The notes beneath the pieces were generated by a model. The model ran no database searches, was not told the origin of the DNA, and saw nothing but the letters and a program-made list of their open reading frames with translations. Of a stretch of 64,000 nucleotides of DNA, positions 9,309 to 18,303 are shown one piece after another. The DNA comes from a virus. The stretch covers positions 167,725 to 231,724 of the IMG/VR virus record IMGVR_UViG_3300042923_000474; one strand, written 5' to 3'. Every line of letters starts with the position of its first letter. The stretch's first letter is position 1. Position numbers and translations under genes: made by a program.

Positions 9309-10151
9309 CTATGCCAGGTCTGGATCGGGTTCATTGAAGTGAAGCGTCAGCTCACCTGTCAGACCCAAGCAGTTGGCATCCACCAGCATGACCTTAATGA
9401 AGCGGTCGTACTTCGGGTTGGCTTCATTCGGATGCTCGGCGGAAATACCCACCATGCGAATCGTTGCACCGGCCAGACTGAAACGGCTGATGCCTTCGAT
9501 CTTCCAATCGTCACCTGTCTGCGTTTTAAGCAGAGGACCCAACACGTTCACCGGGGCATCACCCACCACGATGTCCTTGAGCTGCTCGTAGGAGGTCGTG
9601 AAGTCACGCCAGTACGAATAGATCTGGGCATACGGTCGAGTGGTGGTCGCCGATGGGTAGCGCAGACCGTTGAGACGGGTCACCTTGAGGTAGTCCGCCA
9701 ACTGGTAGCCACCCGGACGGGTACCCACCGAAACAGTGCCAGTCCATGCCAAGCTGGTAGGCAGTGCCTCCAACTCAACCACGCCGCCTTGAGCTTTCTC
9801 TTCGTCAGTCAGCGCACGGATCAGTACATCTTTATCCGTGAGCAGTGTGCCGTAGCGTTTGTTCATGGCCGCAATGATGTCACTGGTGCTTTGCGGTTCT
9901 TTGACCGGCACCAACAAGGTCACTTGCGCAGCCAAGTCGGACAATGGGTTGCGATGGTAGCGGAACGTCTCGGAACCGGAGTACGCTGTCTCTTGGTTTT
10001 TGGCAGTGAGCACGATCGTCGTATTGAACTGCCCTACCGGAGTAATCGCGATAGGTGCTTCGAAGATGTATTCACTGGCCACCAAGTCAAGCTTGTTCAG
10101 CCGGTTGATCGATTCCACCATCACATCCAAAGAGGGTTTATAAAGCGACAT
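9309..10151 (-). CDS. Probable virion protein, domains A+B
   Basis: 280 residues. Domain A carries FRYHRNPLSDL, a long helix and TSLAWTGTVSVG, followed by the linker RLNGLRYP. Domain B ends GELTLHFNEPD, closely resembling the 6736-7620 copy (YLHFNDPD), so these two are probably nearest relatives. AAAGGG lies before the ATG at 10151. Confidence 0.88.
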   Translation of the reverse strand: MSLYKPSLDVMVESINRLNKLDLVASEYIFEAPIAITPVGQFNTTIVLTAKNQETAYSGSETFRYHRNPLSDLAAQVTLLVPVKEPQSTSDIIAAMNKRYGTLLTDKDVLIRALTDEEKAQGGVVELEALPTSLAWTGTVSVGTRPGGYQLADYLKVTRLNGLRYPSATTTRPYAQIYSYWRDFTTSYEQLKDIVVGDAPVNVLGPLLKTQTGDDWKIEGISRFSLAGATIRMVGISAEHPNEANPKYDRFIKVMLVDANCLGLTGELTLHFNEPDPDLA

Positions 10152-10162
10152 AATCGTGCCCT

Positions 10163-10996
10163 TTAGGAAGTGAGGTTATAGTGGAAGTAGGCGATACCCG
10201 AGTAGTCCATGGTTTGCACGTTGGCAATATCCTTGATCACCTGAACAAGCACTCGATCGTAGTCCTTGTTAGCTTCCGGTACCTGCGCCGTACTGTAGTC
10301 GAACATGGGGTTGTTCCATGCCACGGGCCAGTTCGAGTAACCGAACGAAGCCATCAGTGTCCGCATGGCGTTCCCGTCGTTAACGATGTTGTAGAACGGG
10401 TGCTTGCGAACTTTGGCGTAATGTTCCGACCAGTCTTCACTGTAAGTGAACAACGTGATCGGTCGCTTGTTCAGCGTGTCCAGCGTTTGACCCGGATGCA
10501 ACATGACATCGAGATCACGCATGACGACAACCTCAGACAGCAGAGGACGACGTCGGGTAAAGCGAATAACAAACTGGCCGATGTAGGACAATGAAGTGGT
10601 AAGGGCTACGAGGGGGATGTTGACCTCTTCGTTTTCGCCCAACCAGCTGTAGTCAACCTGCTCGAAGTCATCGACATCCAACTGGATGCCCAACTCTTGG
10701 CCGATATACGGCAACATCGAATGCAGGTTTCCGTTACTCAGCCCATTGATCCGGGGACGGATATCACCAAACGCGCTTGTAAGGTCCATCCGCTCGTACT
10801 CAACGGGGACCATGCCTTCATAGGTCGTATCGGGAATCGGCACAACGACACTACGGACCAGGGTAGGTAGGGGACCCTGGACAAACTTAGGCGTGGTAAA
10901 AAGCACATCGTCCGGGTTCAACGGGGAGGGAAGGACATTCTGCTGATTGATGAGATCAACTAAAACGTCCCTGCCCTTTCCAGGGACAAGGATCAT
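10163..10996 (-). CDS. Probable virion protein, domains A+B
   Basis: 277 residues. The start at 10996 is chosen over an in-frame ATG at 11053 because AGGAG lies just upstream and the product then opens like its siblings (GRDVLVDLINQQN). Domain A shows VEYERMDLTSAF, LDVDDFEQV and LSYIGQFVIRF. Domain B ends YFHYNLTS. It is the first intact A+B gene of the minus-strand run; the 160 bp upstream holds a terminator and probably its promoter. Confidence 0.88.
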   Translation of the reverse strand: MILVPGKGRDVLVDLINQQNVLPSPLNPDDVLFTTPKFVQGPLPTLVRSVVVPIPDTTYEGMVPVEYERMDLTSAFGDIRPRINGLSNGNLHSMLPYIGQELGIQLDVDDFEQVDYSWLGENEEVNIPLVALTTSLSYIGQFVIRFTRRRPLLSEVVVMRDLDVMLHPGQTLDTLNKRPITLFTYSEDWSEHYAKVRKHPFYNIVNDGNAMRTLMASFGYSNWPVAWNNPMFDYSTAQVPEANKDYDRVLVQVIKDIANVQTMDYSGIAYFHYNLTS

Positions 10997-11103
10997 TTTT
11001 CTCTCCTGAAACCGTGATCTGAAGGGAAGGAATGTGTGCCGGATAGGAAACATTCACATAGGATTAGCCCTTGCTGAAATAAGATAGGTAAGGGCATAAA
11101 AGA

Positions 11104-11123
11104 GAGTGGCCTTTCGGCCACTC
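11104..11123 (-). terminator. Terminator after 11157-11720 gene
   Basis: A perfect 8 bp hairpin, GAGTGGCC / GGCCACTC, with a 4-base loop. On the minus strand it is followed by TCTCTTTTATGCC, the TTATGCC end found after most terminators in this window (complement at 11093-11099). It separates the single-domain gene 11157-11720 from the A+B run. Confidence 0.85.
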
Positions 11124-11156
11124 CCAGTGAGTCCCTTCGTTCACGCACGTCAGGTC

Positions 11157-11720
11157 TTACTCGGCCGGCGGGGTTGCCGGAGGAGTTGGGTAGTTCAGAC
11201 CAGACAGAGTGGTCACGGTGATCACGTCGGACAATGGGATGTCTTCAGCGGTCAAGGTCACGCTCAGGGATTCCAGGAAGACGTAGGAGTCTGCGTCAGC
11301 CGGGATCTGGATGATCTTGGTTTCGTTGGGAGTACCTTCCCAATCACCGATGTCGCCGTCGATGTAGTCGTCGGCGGTCAGGTTGATGCCGAGTGCAGTG
11401 TTGATCTCGTCGATCAGGTCTGCGAACTTGGCAGCGTCACCTACCGGGATCTCCAGCGCGCCAGTGATGCCAGCGGCGGCGATGAAGCCGTCGAGAGCCA
11501 GGCGGTTGTAGTTCACGGCCACTTCACCGGTATAACCGGAGTTAGGCAGAGCCGACACTTCCAACGTGGTGTTGGCCACTGGGTTCTGACCAGTAGCGGC
11601 TTGAGGCACGCCCAGACCCATTACGGTGCTGGAGATGGTCTTGCCAGGGTTGTCGAAGTTGATGAGATCGAAAATGATCTCTTTTGGAGCTTTCTTGAAG
11701 TCACTGACATGGAGGGCCAT
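11157..11720 (-). CDS. Probable virion protein, stand-alone domain A
   Basis: 187 residues. The start at 11720 (not 11777) fits AAAGGTG upstream and the sibling-like opening PKEIIFDLINFDNP. It is domain A only: VNYNRLALDGFI, GINLTADDYIDG and DSYVFLESLSVTL. It stops at LSGLNYP plus a short TPPATPPAE tail, exactly at the A/B linker of the two-domain siblings. It is separated from the run by its own terminator, so it is probably made at a different level; possibly an abundant small structural protein (inference). Confidence 0.87.
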   Translation of the reverse strand: MALHVSDFKKAPKEIIFDLINFDNPGKTISSTVMGLGVPQAATGQNPVANTTLEVSALPNSGYTGEVAVNYNRLALDGFIAAAGITGALEIPVGDAAKFADLIDEINTALGINLTADDYIDGDIGDWEGTPNETKIIQIPADADSYVFLESLSVTLTAEDIPLSDVITVTTLSGLNYPTPPATPPAE

Positions 11721-11817
11721 GGGGACACCTTTTGGTTGCTGCGTGATGGAAAAAGGCCCCTTAGTAAAGGACCACATATCATAGTAAAGTTATAGACGAC
11801 CGCCTAGGGGCATTTAA

Positions 11818-12486
11818 ATGCAAGGGTTATTCATTACGTTGGAAGCAACTGAGGGGGCGGGCAAAGGTACCTCTCGTGGTTTCCTCGACGACTGTTTCAA
11901 AGCATCGGGTAGAACCACTACCTTAACCCGTGAACCGGGCGGTACACCACTGGCTGAAAAGATCCGTGAGCTGTTGCTGAGTCCCAGTGACGAGCCGATG
12001 TGCAATCAGACCGAACTGCTATTGATGTTTGCCTCTCGCATGCAGCACGTTGAGGGTGTCATTGGTCCTTACAAGGCCAAAGGCTGTGTGGTGCTCTGTG
12101 AGCGGTTCCTCGATAGCACGTACGCTTATCAGCATTATGCTCGGGGAATGCCTAAGGAGCTACTGGACGGGCTTGTGGAGCTACTTAAGCCACCGGTACC
12201 TGACTACACTTTCATTCTAGACATCGATCCGGTGATTGGGATGGCGCGTGCTAGCGCTCGTGGTGTGTTAGACCGTATTGAGCAGGAGCACATCGACTTT
12301 TTTCACCGTGCTCGAAACGGTTTTCTATCACGAGCCAAGGAAGATACTTCAGGGCGTTTCCGTATTGTCGATGCAACGCCACCGATTCCAGAAGTACGCA
12401 AGCAATACCTTGATCACCTACTTAACGATAACTTGATTACGCCAGAGGCTGCTGTCCTGGTGAGAGGAAAATACGATGTCGCATAA
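11818..12486 (+). CDS. tmk: Thymidylate kinase
   Basis: 222 residues, normal for dTMP kinase, which phosphorylates dTMP to dTDP with ATP. The P-loop is EATEGAGKGT (residues 9-18), and TREPGGTPLAEKIRELLL follows the family pattern. The DR[FY]-type motif appears as CERFLDSTYAYQHYARG (residues 94-110), with Glu in place of the usual Asp before Arg. AGGGG precedes the ATG. It opens the plus-strand operon, divergent from the structural cluster, and overlaps the next gene by 11 bp. It works with the dcd, thyA and DHFR genes here to supply dTTP. Confidence 0.95.
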   Translation: MQGLFITLEATEGAGKGTSRGFLDDCFKASGRTTTLTREPGGTPLAEKIRELLLSPSDEPMCNQTELLLMFASRMQHVEGVIGPYKAKGCVVLCERFLDSTYAYQHYARGMPKELLDGLVELLKPPVPDYTFILDIDPVIGMARASARGVLDRIEQEHIDFFHRARNGFLSRAKEDTSGRFRIVDATPPIPEVRKQYLDHLLNDNLITPEAAVLVRGKYDVA

Positions 12487-13966
12487 AGGCAAGCACCCCT
12501 ATGAACTCAACCCAGTTGACTTCGTTAACAACCCAACTCACCGCGCACACATTCTCGAAGGTCTGGAAGGTTTCCTGAAACTGGATTACACCCTAGACCA
12601 CAGCCCGGTGGCTGAAGGCCCAGCCGAAGCAGCCCGTAAATGGATTCGTCAGGTTATTGACTGGGCCCAGTGCAATAAGGGCTACGCCGAGCAGATCGAA
12701 GAGGTCAAGTCTGGTGGTATGACCCGGCAACAAGCCGAGGATATGGTTGATGACATTCGCAAGGACGTTATCGGCTTCCACAAAGACGTGGATCGCTCAC
12801 TGGAACTGATCAAGGAAATGCAAGCGCGTCCTGATGCCGACCCTGCGCTGGACTACATTGGTAAGGCTCTACGTCGTGCCAAATCGGGTGGTGGCATTGA
12901 CGTGTTCGCTCTGTCGGCTAAGGCTGTCCGTCATAAAGACGTTGAGCAGATCATGCCGGTCAGCCTGCAACAGATTGCCCATCGCCTCCGCAGTCGGTCA
13001 GGACCTGTGGTCAGTCAGCTGGAAGTGATTGAAGCCATCGAAGCATTGCCAGAAAGCCTGCGTAAGCATCGCGATCTGGTGGGCCGTGGTCTGACCGAAC
13101 CTAAGGTCACCTACGATCCAGTGGTCACCGAAGTCAAGCAGTACATCGAGAACGTTCAGGCGGCTCGTGGCTATCTCAGTCAAGCCGACATGCCTGACCA
13201 ACTGGAAGAGGTGGAAGACTATCTGGTCGCCCACCTGCGTTGGCTGATGGCACCTCGCCATAACCTGAACCCGGTGATGGAACTCAAACACATCGCCGAG
13301 ATCATGCGCGATTGGATCGCTGCCGAAAGTTTGGCCTCGCATGTGAAGTTTGACATGTCGAACATGGTCGAGTCTCTGGAGAAGCTGGCTGCACAACACG
13401 CTGCTGCTCCGGTGGAAGTGAAGCTTGACGGTAGCGGTACTCGTACCGTATCGCGCCTTGAGCACACGCTGGAAGTCCTCTCTGGCGCCGCTGATGCTCA
13501 CCCCCTGGACATCGACCAACAGAAGCTGCGTGAAGTTGAATTGTGGCTCAAGGCCATCGTCCTGAACAACCCAGGTTTCAAGAACCTCGGGCAAGAAGGC
13601 TACATCCTCGTACCGGCTGGCAACAACGTACCGGGCCGTGTGGTTGATGCGGTGAATGATTACCTCATCATGTACGGTCAGGGTACTCACAAGGCTGAAG
13701 ACCTGCGTGGTCAGGCTGCTCGTTCTGGTTCTGCGGCCATCTGCAACATGCCTGAATGGTTCGCTCAGACCTACGGCCATGTCAGCAAGGGCGGCTTTGC
13801 CTCGCTGATGTACCACACCATGTTGGCGGTGGCTGCGCAGGACGAACCCAAGGGTGTCTACCTGAAAGGGGCGAAGGTCGAAGAGTTGGAAGCTGCCCTG
13901 AAGGCTGGGGTCAAAACGGCGTGGACCGACTTTGTCGAGTCTGCTGAGAAGGTGGATGCACGATGA
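12476..13966 (+). CDS. Unknown 496-residue protein
   Basis: No family recognised. Largely alpha-helical and charged, without signal peptide or membrane segment. Residues 60-330 look like helical repeats, with stretches such as LVAHLRWLMAPRHNLNPVMELK. It overlaps tmk by 11 bp and the DHFR gene by 4 bp, so it is co-expressed with nucleotide metabolism. A GAGAGGAAA site precedes the ATG. Being embedded between tmk and DHFR suggests, but does not prove, a DNA-synthesis role. Confidence 0.9.
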   Translation: MSHKGKHPYELNPVDFVNNPTHRAHILEGLEGFLKLDYTLDHSPVAEGPAEAARKWIRQVIDWAQCNKGYAEQIEEVKSGGMTRQQAEDMVDDIRKDVIGFHKDVDRSLELIKEMQARPDADPALDYIGKALRRAKSGGGIDVFALSAKAVRHKDVEQIMPVSLQQIAHRLRSRSGPVVSQLEVIEAIEALPESLRKHRDLVGRGLTEPKVTYDPVVTEVKQYIENVQAARGYLSQADMPDQLEEVEDYLVAHLRWLMAPRHNLNPVMELKHIAEIMRDWIAAESLASHVKFDMSNMVESLEKLAAQHAAAPVEVKLDGSGTRTVSRLEHTLEVLSGAADAHPLDIDQQKLREVELWLKAIVLNNPGFKNLGQEGYILVPAGNNVPGRVVDAVNDYLIMYGQGTHKAEDLRGQAARSGSAAICNMPEWFAQTYGHVSKGGFASLMYHTMLAVAAQDEPKGVYLKGAKVEELEAALKAGVKTAWTDFVESAEKVDAR

Positions 13967-14667
13967 GTAAGCGCAAGATTGCCTGTATCCTGGCAACCAA
14001 CCTCGTCAGCACAATTGGCGATAAAGGTAAGTTGCCCTGGCACCTACCCGATGATTTGGCTCGCTTTAAGCGAATCACTTCGGGCAACACCATCGTTATC
14101 GGTCGTCGTACTCATGAGAGCTTGCAAGAGTTTCGTGATACGGCTATCCGTGCCCATGACCGCAAGGTTAAGGAAACGTGGGAGTGGTTTGACAGTGAGA
14201 AGGCGACTCTGGAAACACAGGGTCACTCAGAAGCCAAACTGAAACGCCTGATCAGTAAGAAGGCGTATCAACGCGACCTGTCTCTGTCGTTGATCCATCC
14301 GGTCTACCCCACCCACAGTTTGCCTAACCGCAAAACCATCGTGGTGTCCAAGACCATGGCGGAAGTCACCGATAACCCGAACATCGTTGTCGTGCGGTCG
14401 GTAGACGAGGCGATTGTGGTGTGGCGCGCTCGTGGTCAGGGTACGTTGTATTGTGCCGGTGGGGCTGAGCTTTACAAAGAGTTCTGGCCCCACATGGAGC
14501 TGCTGCACCTTACGCTGCTCAACAACAGCACTGAAGGTGACACCAAGTACCCGTTTGAACTCGCAGGTGGCGAATGGCGGATGCTCGCTCGTCAGATCAT
14601 GCGCAAGGATGACGGGTCAGGCGAAGTGAGTCACACCTTCTTCACCATGGACCGAAAGGGCGCTTAA
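13963..14667 (+). CDS. folA: Dihydrofolate reductase with large insertion
   Basis: 234 residues, against about 160 for typical DHFR, which regenerates tetrahydrofolate after the ThyA reaction. Recognised by IGDKGKLPWHLPDDLARFKR (catalytic acid Asp31, Trp26), TIVIGRRTHESL, LPNRKTIVVSKT, VRSVDEAI, a GGAELYKEFWPH segment and EGDTKYP. About 65 extra residues (55-119), charged and helical, are inserted between the first NADPH-binding arginine motif and LPNRKTIV. The core motifs are intact, so activity is likely. Overlaps the previous stop (ATGA). Confidence 0.93.
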   Translation: MSKRKIACILATNLVSTIGDKGKLPWHLPDDLARFKRITSGNTIVIGRRTHESLQEFRDTAIRAHDRKVKETWEWFDSEKATLETQGHSEAKLKRLISKKAYQRDLSLSLIHPVYPTHSLPNRKTIVVSKTMAEVTDNPNIVVVRSVDEAIVVWRARGQGTLYCAGGAELYKEFWPHMELLHLTLLNNSTEGDTKYPFELAGGEWRMLARQIMRKDDGSGEVSHTFFTMDRKGA

Positions 14668-14669
14668 CA

Positions 14670-15044
14670 ATGAAGCTTTGGACAATCCAGCTCGGCCAGT
14701 GGCGTCTAGCACAAAAGAAAAACATTACAATGGTTAACACCACGGTGATGTCTGGAATGTCCTGGCTTGCTCCTAGTTGGGACATGGTTAAAGGTCACAA
14801 GCTGAAAATCTACACAGATGCTCAGTACACTGCCAAGTTCATCCCCATGATGGTCTTGTCGGAATGTGACCACCGCGACAAATGGCTAGAACTTGCCAAC
14901 ATGGAAGAGGTAGCCATTGCTTGTTATTGTAAGGCTGGGGCATTTTGTCACCGCATGTTGCTGGTTGAGATACTGCGGGTATTCTGCGAACGAGAGGGGA
15001 TTGAGTTTACTTACATGGGTGAACTCAGGAAGGAGGCAGCATGA
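14670..15044 (+). CDS. DUF488-like protein
   Basis: 124 residues. The C-terminal half carries IACYCKAGAFCHRMLLVEIL, the Cys-x-Cys...x-Cys-His-Arg motif typical of DUF488-type small proteins, whose biochemical role is unsettled. The N-terminus has SGMSWLAPSWDMVKG. It starts 2 bp after the DHFR stop and overlaps the next ORF by 4 bp. Family assignment is from motif memory only. Confidence 0.85.
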   Translation: MKLWTIQLGQWRLAQKKNITMVNTTVMSGMSWLAPSWDMVKGHKLKIYTDAQYTAKFIPMMVLSECDHRDKWLELANMEEVAIACYCKAGAFCHRMLLVEILRVFCEREGIEFTYMGELRKEAA

Positions 15045-15595
15045 GCAATCACTACGCTTATCAAACGCACGGGATGTACAAGAATCTCGTGGCAGACATT
15101 GTTCATTCACTTCGCAAGAGTGATTGGCCAAATGAAAAGGAAGTGCTGGAGAGCCTGCCAGCCATTCCGGCTGGACGTGGCGACATGTCCATTCATTTCT
15201 GTGTAACCAAGCAGGGCAGCATTGTCCTTATTGCCATGGAGGGTACTACTGAACTGGCTCACTGGCATTTGGACGCCTCTGATACTGGTGTTGTGGTGGA
15301 TGAAGCCTCCATCATGAGCATCGGTCGGCTGCAGAACACCCTTGAGCAATTCTGGGACGCGTACATTAACAAGTGTACCCGCATCGACATGAACCACCAT
15401 CGGCGTGGGTTGACGCCCCAGACTATGAGAAGTCGGCATTACTTCGCTGATCAGGCACTGCGCTCGTGGTTGGAACACAAGTGCGTTGACATTACCGTTC
15501 GGCCAGGTGAGGTACGCATCGGTAACGATGTCTATCACACCAACCGTTCGTGGCGTCGTAGCGTACGTGACATGGTAGGTCTCAGTGAAAAATGA
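15041..15595 (+). CDS. Unknown 184-residue protein
   Basis: No family recognised. Begins in an ATGA overlap behind a strong AGGAGG site. A strand-rich middle (FCVTKQGSIVLIAMEGTTELAHW) is followed by a helical, His/Arg-rich part containing NHHRRGL. No membrane segment. Same operon as DHFR; overlaps the next gene by 4 bp. Confidence 0.88.
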   Translation: MSNHYAYQTHGMYKNLVADIVHSLRKSDWPNEKEVLESLPAIPAGRGDMSIHFCVTKQGSIVLIAMEGTTELAHWHLDASDTGVVVDEASIMSIGRLQNTLEQFWDAYINKCTRIDMNHHRRGLTPQTMRSRHYFADQALRSWLEHKCVDITVRPGEVRIGNDVYHTNRSWRRSVRDMVGLSEK

Positions 15596-16017
15596 AGACC
15601 CCCATCAACTCTGTACTGGAAGAGTTTGTTAATGACGTAGGGCTAGCCCTGGGCATGGACTGGCGCTACCAATACCAACCTTACTACGACGACCCTGGAG
15701 CGGGTCTGGAGATTGAGATCTCGGTCTACGGAATCTTTATCTCTTATCCAAATTGTCACAACAGTGAGCGGACCACTGTGACTTACGGTATCAGTGACAA
15801 GCAGTACCCGGTAGATTGGGAAACCCTTAGGGCAGGGTTGATCTTCTTCTATCGGTTGATTGGGCAGCACGTGTTACCAGACTGCGTCACCCTTAAGCCG
15901 TGTGGGTTGACCAAGTTTGCGGTGGGCATGACCAAGGCAGTGATGCAAGGCATGCGCGATAGTCGAGTGGTGTTGATGTCATTCAAGGATGGGCGTAACG
16001 ACGTGGCATTCAAGTAA
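15592..16017 (+). CDS. Unknown 141-residue protein
   Basis: No family recognised. An aromatic-rich N-terminus (MDWRYQYQPYYDDPGAG) is followed by strands and a Cys at DCVTLKPCG. Last gene of the tmk operon. It ends just before a terminator shared with the convergent gene at 16052-16564. Confidence 0.87.
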   Translation: MKTPINSVLEEFVNDVGLALGMDWRYQYQPYYDDPGAGLEIEISVYGIFISYPNCHNSERTTVTYGISDKQYPVDWETLRAGLIFFYRLIGQHVLPDCVTLKPCGLTKFAVGMTKAVMQGMRDSRVVLMSFKDGRNDVAFK

Positions 16018-16018
16018 G

Positions 16019-16058
16019 GGCATAATCCCCCACCCGAAGGTGGGGGAGCACTTATGCC
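16019..16058. terminator. Bidirectional terminator with paired GGCATAA/TTATGCC arms
   Basis: Hairpin CCCCCACC-cgaa-GGTGGGGG (16027-16046) between convergent genes. It is flanked by GGCATAA on the left and TTATGCC on the right, so each strand reads hairpin then TTATGCC. On the minus strand the motif includes the stop codon of 16052-16564. Confidence 0.9.
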
Positions 16059-16564
16059 GTCTGTGGGTAGTTCAAGCCACCCAGACTTGTGACGCGTATT
16101 ACTTCAGACAGTGGGATCAGTTGGGGTTTGATCACTTCTGCCAGAATCTGACCTTTGTAGAAGAGTGAGTCGGGACTTGCTTGGAGCATAACCATTGCTT
16201 CACCGTCGGTCCACTCAATGGGGCCATCGAGCAGGTCGTCGGTTTCCACGTTGAACCCGTACTTAAGTTGCAGTAAGGGAATCAGTTGGTGGATGGTTTG
16301 AGCGTAGGCTTCTAGTTCCAACGTATCCAGATTGATCTGTGAGAACAACCATTCCAGATCCAACTTATCAAAGGTTGAGACAACACTACCCGTCCAACGC
16401 TTTTGATCTAGCGATGTAATGGTAACGGCGGTATCACCCACCATGTCTGGGTTGTCGTTGATCCTGGGATCGCCTACATACAGCAGGTCGTAGGGAATCT
16501 CATAGTCACTCGCTACAAAGATCAAGTCGAGCAGAATTTCCTTTTGGGGCCTTAATGTCGACAT
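16052..16564 (-). CDS. Probable virion protein, stand-alone domain A, isolated
   Basis: 170 residues, domain A only, closest in layout to 11157-11720. It opens [18 protein letters not shown], has [10 protein letters not shown] and [12 protein letters not shown], and stops at [10 protein letters not shown], the A/B linker. The start at 16564 has GAGGAT upstream; an in-frame start at 16606 lacks a site. It is the only family member found away from the 1-11.7 kb cluster, between two plus-strand operons with its own divergent promoter region and terminator. Confidence 0.87.
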   Translation of the reverse strand: MSTLRPQKEILLDLIFVASDYEIPYDLLYVGDPRINDNPDMVGDTAVTITSLDQKRWTGSVVSTFDKLDLEWLFSQINLDTLELEAYAQTIHQLIPLLQLKYGFNVETDDLLDGPIEWTDGEAMVMLQASPDSLFYKGQILAEVIKPQLIPLSEVIRVTSLGGLNYPQTA

Positions 16565-16650
16565 GCGTGTATCCTCTGTGTGCGCATACCATTCTTCAAC
16601 TCCCACACCCTAGGGACAATCTATCAGACCACTCAATCTCTGGAGCCACT

Positions 16651-17286
16651 ATGTCTTTCCTTTCCGATATCTCGATCCGCGAACGTTGTGTTGCCCAGTT
16701 TCTAGGTAACCGACTTGCCAGCCCGATGATCGAACCTTTCTTCGAAGAATCGGTGAGGACCGAAGTTCGCAAGATGGGCAAATGTGATGTTAACGTTGAC
16801 GTCTTCTCGTACGGTCTTTCCAGCTACGGTTATGACGTGCGGCTGGCCGATAGTCTGGAGATCTTCACCAACATCAACAACGTGAGCGGTGACGCCAAGC
16901 GTCCAGCCAGCGGGAATAAGGTCAAGGCCGAGATCCTGACAGACAACTACGGTGGTCGCTTCGCATGGCTGCCCGCCGGTGGCTTCATGTTGGGTCATAC
17001 CGTGGAATACTTCCGCATCCCTCGCAACGTCATCGTGATCTGTCTGGGCAAGTCCAGCTATGCTCGCGAAGGTATCATCGTCAACGTGACCCCGCTGGAA
17101 CCGGAATGGGAAGGTCAGGTAGTTATCGAGATCTCCAACACTTCCGGTGTACCGCAGAAGATCTACGTGGACGAAGGCATCAGTCAGTTCCTGTTCGGCA
17201 TGGGTGACATGAACTGCGCCGTCTCCTACAAGGACCGTGGTGGCAAATACCAAGGTCAGACTGGTATCACTCACGGCAAGGTCTAA
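16651..17286 (+). CDS. dcd: dCTP deaminase
   Basis: 211 residues. Deaminates dCTP to dUTP, the main bacterial route to dUMP for thymidylate synthase. Motifs: [55 protein letters not shown] (catalytic segment), VVIEISN with the conserved Glu, and [12 protein letters not shown]. This is close to the longer dCTP deaminase form I know from pseudomonads, suggesting acquisition from a host. Start at 16651 with GGAG upstream; an in-frame upstream ATG at 16555 would read back through the divergent promoter region. Confidence 0.95.
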   Translation: MSFLSDISIRERCVAQFLGNRLASPMIEPFFEESVRTEVRKMGKCDVNVDVFSYGLSSYGYDVRLADSLEIFTNINNVSGDAKRPASGNKVKAEILTDNYGGRFAWLPAGGFMLGHTVEYFRIPRNVIVICLGKSSYAREGIIVNVTPLEPEWEGQVVIEISNTSGVPQKIYVDEGISQFLFGMGDMNCAVSYKDRGGKYQGQTGITHGKV

Positions 17287-17288
17287 TC

Positions 17289-17537
17289 ATGCCTACAATG
17301 AAACTGAAGGACCACGTAGCACGGTACATCATCCTGAGTCCGATCAACGGTGAAGAGATCCGGTTTATTCTGGGCGTTAATGCACCAGAAGACCTGGGTC
17401 AGCAGGCAATGAAATGGTACGTGGACAACCCAGAGAGCACTGTCCATGATTTGGCCTTGTGGATGCAGGGTAAGAACTGGGGCGTGGTAGCAGATTACGA
17501 GGCGGTCTCACTGAGCCGCCCAAGGAAGAAAGCATGA
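17289..17537 (+). CDS. Unknown 82-residue protein
   Basis: No family recognised. Small, soluble, with a C-terminal basic patch SRPRKKA. Two bp after dcd and overlapping the next gene by 4 bp, so co-transcribed with dcd. Confidence 0.82.
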   Translation: MPTMKLKDHVARYIILSPINGEEIRFILGVNAPEDLGQQAMKWYVDNPESTVHDLALWMQGKNWGVVADYEAVSLSRPRKKA

Positions 17538-18040
17538 GACAAGACGATCCATGGTTGGTATCTCGTTACTCACCGATCACGATTGACGGCACCATCTACT
17601 TCACCATCGCGGTGGGGTTGCCGGCGGGAACACTGCGTGAACGTAAGTCGCCTCGACTGGTTACTTACGTCGATCCCAAGACCGGGTGCGAATACACCCG
17701 TGAGGCCGACGACATGTTGCAGCGCTGCTGCTTTGCGACCCTCGATCAGGTTCAGGATACACTGGACTATCTCAAGCCCCACCATTACCGGGCCGTCCAG
17801 ATCATGGCAGGGCATAAAGACGCCATCCCCGTCACCATGGTTATCAAGTCTTTCCCAGAAGCACGTGGGCAGGCACTGAATATTCGGGACCGTGAGCTGA
17901 TCCGTAAGTACAGCGCGGAACTTGATCCTCATGATCCTGCAAATTCTATTGTAGTGGCGGCGCGCTTGGTGGAAGAACACCAGGCCACTCGGTTTATTCG
18001 TCTCTCCCGTATTTTGGGCGGGACTATCTGGAGCGTTTGA
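17534..18040 (+). CDS. Unknown 168-residue protein
   Basis: No family recognised. Starts in an ATGA overlap. Strand-rich N-terminus (ITIDGTIYFTIAVGLPAG), then helices containing LDYLKPHHYRAVQIM. No membrane segment. Third gene of the dcd unit. Confidence 0.85.
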   Translation: MRQDDPWLVSRYSPITIDGTIYFTIAVGLPAGTLRERKSPRLVTYVDPKTGCEYTREADDMLQRCCFATLDQVQDTLDYLKPHHYRAVQIMAGHKDAIPVTMVIKSFPEARGQALNIRDRELIRKYSAELDPHDPANSIVVAARLVEEHQATRFIRLSRILGGTIWSV

Positions 18041-18041
18041 A

Positions 18042-18299
18042 ATGGTAATGCGTGTTTGGCCAGCCAAGGTCAAGATTGAAGTGACCCGCCTTCTGGATCA
18101 GGATGTTAAGGTTCCAGGTGATGCTATTATCCATCAGGAACAACTCATCGTCCGTGTAGAGGGCCTGTGTGCAGATGCCGTGCTGCGCAAGATCAAGGAC
18201 CACTACAAGGCCATCGACAAGAACTGCGACGTCAAGATTCTGAGCGGTGTCGACTGGTATCCTGCCGACATGATTGGCAAGGTTGAATTAAGTTTCTAA
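18042..18299 (+). CDS. Unknown 85-residue protein
   Basis: No family recognised. Opens with strands (VWPAKVKIEVTRLL), a loop and a helix with VLRKIKDHYKAIDKN, ending GKVELSF. Its start is 1 bp after the previous stop. Last gene of the dcd unit, followed by an inverted repeat at 18304-18324. Confidence 0.82.
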   Translation: MVMRVWPAKVKIEVTRLLDQDVKVPGDAIIHQEQLIVRVEGLCADAVLRKIKDHYKAIDKNCDVKILSGVDWYPADMIGKVELSF

Positions 18300-18303
18300 A
18301 GGG

